The notes below the pieces were generated by a model. That model saw only the letters and a program-made list of their open reading frames with translations, was not told the origin of the DNA and made no database searches. The position numbers were made by a program, and so were the translations under genes. A stretch of 64,000 nucleotides of DNA from Agromyces italicus DSM 16388 (GTDB lineage: Bacteria > Actinomycetota > Actinomycetes > Actinomycetales > Microbacteriaceae): positions 62,001 to 126,000 of the forward strand of contig NZ_ATXF01000009.1 of the NCBI RefSeq assembly GCF_000421545.1, given 5' to 3'. This document shows positions 59,803-64,000 of the stretch, piece by piece (the first letter of the stretch is position 1; every line of letters starts with the position of its first letter).

Positions 59803-60678
59803 TCAGCGCGACAGCTCGGCCTCCTCGTCGAGGCGCCCGAGTTTGTACGGGTTCGCGACCGAGAATATGCGCGTGATGCGCCCGCCCTCGATCTCGAAGC
59901 TGATCGAGCCGGCCAGCGCACCGTCGACCTCGCCGCGGATCGCCGGGTGCCCGTTCACCCACGTCGGCCGCGCCTCGAACGGGAGTCCGAGCTTCGCGAG
60001 CCCGCCGAGCAGATAGCGGGCGATCTTGTCGGCGCCGACGATCGGCCGGCGAGCCGCCCCCTTCACGAAGCCCCCGCCGTCGGCGACCGACACGACGTCG
60101 GGCGCGAGCACGTCCATGAGGCCCTGCAGGTCGCCCGAGTTCACCGCGGCGACGAAGCGGGCGACCACGGTCTCCTGCTCGGCGCGGTCGACCGCCACCC
60201 GCGGCCGCCGGGCGGCGACGTGCTCCTTCGCGCGGTGGGCGATCTGTCGCACCGCGGCGGGCGACTTGCCCACCGCATCGGCGATCTCGTCGTACGACAC
60301 GTCGAACACCTCGCGCAGCACGAACACCGCGCGCTCGGTCGGCCCGAGCGTCTCGAGCACGGTCAGCATCGCGATCGACACGCTCTCGGCGAGCTCGACG
60401 TCGTCAGCCACATCGGGGCTCGTGAGCAGCGGCTCGGGCAGCCATTCGCCGACGTACGACTCGCGGCGGCGCGACCGGGTGCGCAACTGGTTCAGCGCCT
60501 GGCGCGTGACGACCCGCACGAGGTACGCGCGCTCGTCGCGGACCTCCGTGCGGTCGACGGCGTTCCAGCGCAGCCACGACTCCTGCAGCACGTCTTCGGC
60601 GTCGGCCGCCGAACCGAGCATCTCGTAGGCGACGGTGAAGAGCAGGGCGCGGTGGGTGACGAACGGGTCGTCGGTCAT
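59803..60678 (-). CDS. RNA polymerase sigma factor, ECF41 group, second copy
   Basis: A 291-residue ECF41 factor: region 2 YEMLGSAADAEDVLQESWLRW, region 4 LGPTERAVFVLREVFDVSYDEIADAVGKSPAAVRQIAHRA, linker mark WLPEP, and the SnoaL-like extension with ADGGGFVKGAARRPIVGADKI and ANPYKLG at the end. Its ATG overlaps the stop of the AhpD-like gene by four bases (ATGA), so they are coupled, the standard ECF41-with-carboxymuconolactone-decarboxylase pair. An ECF41-like promoter lies upstream of that gene, so the unit is likely autoregulated. Confidence 0.92.
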   Translation of the reverse strand: MTDDPFVTHRALLFTVAYEMLGSAADAEDVLQESWLRWNAVDRTEVRDERAYLVRVVTRQALNQLRTRSRRRESYVGEWLPEPLLTSPDVADDVELAESVSIAMLTVLETLGPTERAVFVLREVFDVSYDEIADAVGKSPAAVRQIAHRAKEHVAARRPRVAVDRAEQETVVARFVAAVNSGDLQGLMDVLAPDVVSVADGGGFVKGAARRPIVGADKIARYLLGGLAKLGLPFEARPTWVNGHPAIRGEVDGALAGSISFEIEGGRITRIFSVANPYKLGRLDEEAELSR

Positions 60679-61292
60679 GACGCCGAGCCTACGGCCTCGG
60701 GCGAAGCATCCGTCGTCGTCGTCGCCCTCATCGCAAGCGGCGGCAGCTCGCACGAATCGGCGTAGCCCTCGGAGTGGATGCCGAGGGCGACGTTCATGCG
60801 CGAACTCATGTTCATGAAGGCGATCTTCGCGGTGAGTTCGATGAGCGCGGCCGGGCCGAGCTCGTCGAGCAGCGCCGCCGACAGCTCATCGGTGACGGCG
60901 GGCGGGGTCTGGCTCATCGCCTCGGCGTACTCCATGACGTCGCGTTCGAGGGGCGAGAAGACGGATGCCTCGCGCCAGACCGGCACCTGACGGGCCTTCG
61001 CCTCGTCGAGGCCCTCGTTGTGCGCCTTGTAGTAGTTGAAGTCGAGGCACCAGCTGCAACCGATGTACGCCGCCGTCGCCATCACGGCGTAGCTCGCGAG
61101 GTTCTCGTCGAGTTCGTCGAGCGCCTCGATCTTGCGCCCGATGCCCATCGAGGCCCGCATGAGCGCGGGGTGGTGCGCGAGCACGCCCATCGAGTCGGGC
61201 ACCCGGCCGACCATCCGACGGGCGGCGATCTTCACGACCGTGCCGAAGACGCCGGTGAGCTCGGTCGGCGGAATGCGGGTCTGGGTGGTCAT
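60675..61292 (-). CDS. Carboxymuconolactone decarboxylase / AhpD-like protein
   Basis: A 205-residue helical protein with the redox pair GCSWC (Cys79, Cys82) in AAYIGCSWCLDFNYYKA, typical of AhpD-like peroxidase-linked proteins. CAGGAGG gives a strong ribosome binding site. It is the partner gene of the ECF41 factor that follows; in this sigma group such proteins are thought to feed a redox or metabolite signal. The leader of about 60 nt starts from an ECF41-type promoter. Confidence 0.9.
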   Translation of the reverse strand: MTTQTRIPPTELTGVFGTVVKIAARRMVGRVPDSMGVLAHHPALMRASMGIGRKIEALDELDENLASYAVMATAAYIGCSWCLDFNYYKAHNEGLDEAKARQVPVWREASVFSPLERDVMEYAEAMSQTPPAVTDELSAALLDELGPAALIELTAKIAFMNMSSRMNVALGIHSEGYADSCELPPLAMRATTTTDASPEAVGSAS

Positions 61293-61359
61293 CGTGTCCT
61301 CCTGCGATCATCGACGGCCCCGGGTTTTCGGTTTCCGGGATCATCCCGTCGCACATGAA

Positions 61360-61386
61360 GACACCGGCCGGCGTGCGGGTGTGACA
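61360..61386 (-). promoter_or_regulatory. ECF41-type promoter of the AhpD/sigma operon
   Basis: Minus strand TGTCACA (61386-61380), 16 bases, TGTC (61363-61360). The -35 equals the ECF41 consensus; the -10 differs from CGTC at one base. Confidence 0.8.
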
Positions 61387-61750
61387 TCTCCGACGAACCC
61401 GGCGGCACACCGGCCGCCGGTGAGGCGCCATCGTCCGCCGGAGCGCAGCCCGACAGCAGCCCGACAGCAGCCCGATGAGCACGAGCCCGCACACTGCGGA
61501 CGCGGCGGATGGAATCGGGCACTCGTCGCATGAGCTGACCGCCCGATCGTGAACGATGCTCGAGTACTCGTCGCGAACGTGGCACCGCGTGATTCCGGCG
61601 TCGAGTGCGCGGGCCGTCCCCGCTCGGAAATCCGGGCACATTCGCCCAGGGGATTCTCCGTTCGAGCTATGTCAGTTCTCCCGCATCCCGAGGCGTGGAG
61701 TCTCACGAGGAAACGGCACTTGATGAGGGGATGGAAGAGCGGATCGAAAG

Positions 61751-61871
61751 ATGAGGGGGACTGAATGAGGGGAAGCGAACGAGGGGGAACCGAATGAGGG
61801 GGAACCGAATGAGGGGGAACCGACATGGCTCTTTCCGACGCTCTCAGAGGCCGCGCATGAGGGGGAACTGA
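61751..61871 (+). repeat. Tandem ATGAGGGGGAACCGA repeats
   Basis: Units at 61751, 61765 (14 nt each), 61779, 61794, 61809 (15 nt each) and an isolated copy at 61857-61871. Each 15-nt unit reads MRGNR on the plus strand and SVPPH-type on the minus strand. Confidence 0.85.
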
Positions 61872-61929
61872 CACAGCAGTTCTGGAGAAGGACTTGCAAG
61901 CCGAACCTGCGCCCCCGCCCGGCTTCGCG

Positions 61930-63522
61930 CTAGAGCGCCCCGGTCGCGGGCTTCTCGACGACCCGCCCGTCGCCCTCGAACACGAGCAGCCGGTCGGCGA
62001 GCTTGTCGACGAAGAAGCGGTCGTGCGAGACGACGACGACCGCGCCCGGGAAGTGTGTGAGGGCGCGCTCCATCACCTGCGTCGAAGTGATGTCGAGGTG
62101 GTTCGTCGGCTCGTCGAGCACGATCACCGCGGCGCCCGAGAGCAGGCACTGGGCGATCGCGACGCGGGCCCGCTGGCCCCCCGAGAGCGTGCCGATCTTC
62201 TGCTTCAGGTCGGCCTCCGAGAACTGCAGCATCGCAAGGAATCGGCCGACGCTCTTCTTCGTCGCCGTAAAGGCGAGCGAGTCGGGGTAGGCGTTCACCG
62301 CGTGCCCGACGGTGTCGGTCAGGTCGAGCGCGGCGTACACCCGGTTGTACGACACGAAGCGGGCGCCCTTGGCCCAGCGCACGCTGCCCGCGTCGGGCGT
62401 CGTCTCCTCGGTGAGCACGTCGAGCAGCGTCGACTTTCCCGAGCCGTTCGAGCCGATCACGGCGACGCGGTCACCGCGCTGGAGTTCGAACGAGACGCCC
62501 TCGAAGAGCGGCGCCCCACCGAAGCCCTTCGCGAGCCCGGTGACGGTGAGCAGGTCGTTCGAGACCTTCAGCCCGTCGTAGATCGAGGTGATGATCTGGT
62601 CGATGGGGCGTGGCGCCTGGCGCTTCTTGATGTCGGCGAGCCGACGGGCCACGGCGTTCGACGGGTTGCGAGCAGCCTCTCGGCGGGCCGTCGAGGCGGC
62701 CTGCTCGTAGGCGAGCAGCTCCTCTTCGTGGGCGAACTGCTTCTCGAGCATCTTGAGACGCGACTGCTTCGCGTGCACGTACGCCGAGTAGTCGCCCTCG
62801 TACTCCTGCAGGCGGTAGTTCTCGAGCTCGATGATGCGATCGACGACCCCGTCGAGGAACTGCCGGTCGTGCGAGACCACCAGCACGGCACCCGCGAAGC
62901 CCTGGAGCCAGTTCTCGATCCACTTCACGCCGTCGAGGTCGAGGAAGTTGGTGGGCTCGTCGAGCAGCAGCACGTCAGGCGCCTGCACGAGGATCTGCGC
63001 GAGCGCCGCCCGGTTGCGCCAGCCGCCCGAGAGCCGGTCGACGGGCAGCGCACGACGCCCGGCGTCGAAGCCGAGCCGGGTGAGCACCGTGTCGATCGTC
63101 GTCTCGTAGGTCCAGCCGCCGATGTGGTCCATGCGCTCGAACAGTTCGCCCTGCTCGGTGAGCAGCCTCGTCATCTCGTCGTCGGCCATCGGCTCGGCGA
63201 GCGCGAGGCCGATCTCGTCGAGGCGCGCCTGCGTCTCGTGCACGTCGGCGAAGTGCGCGCTCAGCGTCTGCTGGATGCTCTGCTCGCCGTCGAGCTCCGA
63301 GAACTGCGAGAAGTAGCCGATGGTCGTGCCGAGCGTGACGTCGCGCGTGCCGCTCGTCGGCTCGCGGCGGCCGAGCACGACCTCGAGCAGGCTCGACTTG
63401 CCGGTGCCGTTCTTGCCGATGAGGCCGACCCGGTCGCCCTGCTTCAGCTTGAGGAACGCCTCTTTCAGCACCGGCCGCCCGTCATAGTCGATGCTGACGT
63501 CGTTCAGTCGGATCAGGCTCAC
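61930..63522 (-). CDS. ABC-F ATPase, housekeeping EttA/Uup-like
   Basis: A 530-residue two-domain ABC protein without membrane spans. Domain 1: [38 protein letters not shown]; domain 2: [37 protein letters not shown]. The linker (about 235-310; LQEYEGDYSAYVHAKQSRLKML) is the P-site motif, but shorter than in the resistance-type protein at 38376. It most resembles translation-factor ABC-Fs found in nearly all actinobacteria. No leader peptide is seen upstream. Confidence 0.88.
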   Translation of the reverse strand: MSLIRLNDVSIDYDGRPVLKEAFLKLKQGDRVGLIGKNGTGKSSLLEVVLGRREPTSGTRDVTLGTTIGYFSQFSELDGEQSIQQTLSAHFADVHETQARLDEIGLALAEPMADDEMTRLLTEQGELFERMDHIGGWTYETTIDTVLTRLGFDAGRRALPVDRLSGGWRNRAALAQILVQAPDVLLLDEPTNFLDLDGVKWIENWLQGFAGAVLVVSHDRQFLDGVVDRIIELENYRLQEYEGDYSAYVHAKQSRLKMLEKQFAHEEELLAYEQAASTARREAARNPSNAVARRLADIKKRQAPRPIDQIITSIYDGLKVSNDLLTVTGLAKGFGGAPLFEGVSFELQRGDRVAVIGSNGSGKSTLLDVLTEETTPDAGSVRWAKGARFVSYNRVYAALDLTDTVGHAVNAYPDSLAFTATKKSVGRFLAMLQFSEADLKQKIGTLSGGQRARVAIAQCLLSGAAVIVLDEPTNHLDITSTQVMERALTHFPGAVVVVSHDRFFVDKLADRLLVFEGDGRVVEKPATGAL

Positions 63523-63578
63523 GGGCGTCCTCGGTTTCGGGGTGCGGTGCGGTTCGCAGGGGGTGAGATGCGGCGAGA

Positions 63579-63647
63579 CGGATGCCTCGAGCCGGCGCCC
63601 ACTCTATCGAGCGCGCCTGCGCGCTCGCAGTGACGTCGAGGCATCCG
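63579..63647. terminator. Nested hairpins built on an inverted GGATGCCTC pair
   Basis: CGGATGCCTCGA (63579-63590) pairs with TCGAGGCATCCG (63636-63647); inside, GAGCGCG-CCTG-CGCGCTC (63609-63626) forms a second perfect stem. It lies past the stop of the membrane protein at the right edge and before the ABC-F start. Confidence 0.75.
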
Positions 63648-63667
63648 CCCGAACCGATCTCGCGGGG

Positions 63668-64000
63668 CTATCCGCGTCGCGCACGGAGCACGGCGATTCC
63701 GACGAAGGCGAGCCAGACTGCGGCGATGCCGTTGAACATCGGCACGGCACCCCAGCCGTTCGACGCGTAGAACTCCGAGGAGTTGTAGCCGAAGAACATC
63801 GACGGCACCCCCGCGAGGTGGAGGGCGGCGACACCGAACGACGACCAGCCGACCCAGCGGGACAACGCACCCGAGCGGAGCACCGCGTAGCCGAACGCGA
63901 GCCCGAAGACGACGAGGAGGAGATGGCTGATCGTGCCGTAGAGCAGGTAGGTGGGCACGGTGCGGGTCGGGTCGATCCATTCCTCGGTCTGGATGGCGCT
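63668..64000 (-). CDS. Membrane protein, C-terminal part (5' end outside window)
   Basis: The frame is open to the right edge; 110 residues are visible. After TEEWIDPTRTVPTYLL come three spans (ISHLLLVVFGLAFGYAVL; VGWSSFGVAALHLAGVP; VPMFNGIAAVWLAFVGIAVL) and a short basic end. No family is recognised. Nested hairpins downstream probably terminate it. Confidence 0.6.
   Translation of the reverse strand, partial: SAIQTEEWIDPTRTVPTYLLYGTISHLLLVVFGLAFGYAVLRSGALSRWVGWSSFGVAALHLAGVPSMFFGYNSSEFYASNGWGAVPMFNGIAAVWLAFVGIAVLRARRG

Larger units (their letters stand above)
61293..61929. other. 637-bp intergenic region: ECF41 promoter, tandem repeats
   Basis: 61360-61386 holds the ECF41 promoter of the AhpD-like gene. 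61751-61823 is five tandem 14-15-nt units with a sixth copy at 61857. The rest shows no gene I can support; frames through it are repeat-driven or lack ribosome binding sites. Confidence 0.6.

Overview
The window is 64 kb of very GC-rich (about 70%) actinobacterial chromosome with dense, short-spaced genes on both strands. Codon use, many leaderless starts, a DUF222/HNH endonuclease, LAETG wall-anchored proteins, an IdeR/DtxR iron box, a HAIR heat-shock operator and the Clp/Psp gene content point to Microbacteriaceae (Agromyces/Leifsonia/Microbacterium-like); the genus is a guess. No tRNA, rRNA, CRISPR array, prophage, transposase or integrase was seen, so most of it looks like core or lineage chromosome rather than an island.

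0-10 kb: an MBL hydrolase end, an F420/NADP-type reductase divergent from a MarR regulator over a duplicated operator, a clpP-clpP pair (the second without its catalytic serine) convergent with a ClgR/PopR-like regulator ending in an LLAA tail, a DUF1540 protein, a broken acetyltransferase, a Nudix hydrolase, a sirtuin, a trans-sulfuration-type PLP enzyme and hydrolases. 10-20 kb: EI24 membrane protein with a (GCT)10 tract, methyltransferase, siderophore-interacting protein under an iron box, a wall-anchored choice-of-anchor protein, a TetR/epoxide-hydrolase-like pair with tandem operators, and an ATP-dependent DNA ligase next to a glycosylase-family gene. 20-27 kb: a galactoside uptake and cleavage locus (two ABC permeases, a frameshifted solute-binding lipoprotein, GH35 beta-galactosidase) divergent from a LacI regulator. 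27-33 kb: an ECF41 sigma factor with its NAD(P)-binding target gene, and large unknown membrane proteins. 33-47 kb: a second wall-anchored protein with lamin-tail domains, a sarcosine-oxidase-like flavoenzyme, an ABC-F resistance-type ATPase with a 7-codon leader peptide, MarR/azoreductase, FosX, and a two-domain alpha/beta hydrolase. 47-58 kb: a ClpC-type unfoldase under a HAIR site carrying three in-frame copies of a dispersed palindromic element, a DUF222/HNH gene, an AadA-ASCH fusion, and a pspM-like/pspA operon. 58-64 kb: minimal zincin, TerC, a second ECF41 sigma factor in an operon with an AhpD-like gene, and an EttA/Uup-type ABC-F.

Three window-wide patterns matter more than any single gene. 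(1) The 9-mer GGATGCCTC (or its complement) occurs at least 21 times where about one is expected from base composition; it uses rare codons, falls in more than one reading frame and forms inverted pairs in two hairpins. (2) At least 24 genes have a TAGGCT-like -10 hexamer exactly 6 nt before the start codon, i.e. are predicted leaderless. (3) Two dispersed palindromic repeat families are present, one of which has entered the clp unfoldase coding sequence without breaking it.

Functionally the window joins proteostasis and envelope stress (ClpP pair, ClgR/PopR-like regulator, HAIR-controlled unfoldase, PspA), two redox-type ECF41 circuits, one sugar locus and a scattered set of antibiotic-resistance-type genes (ABC-F, FosX, AadA-like).
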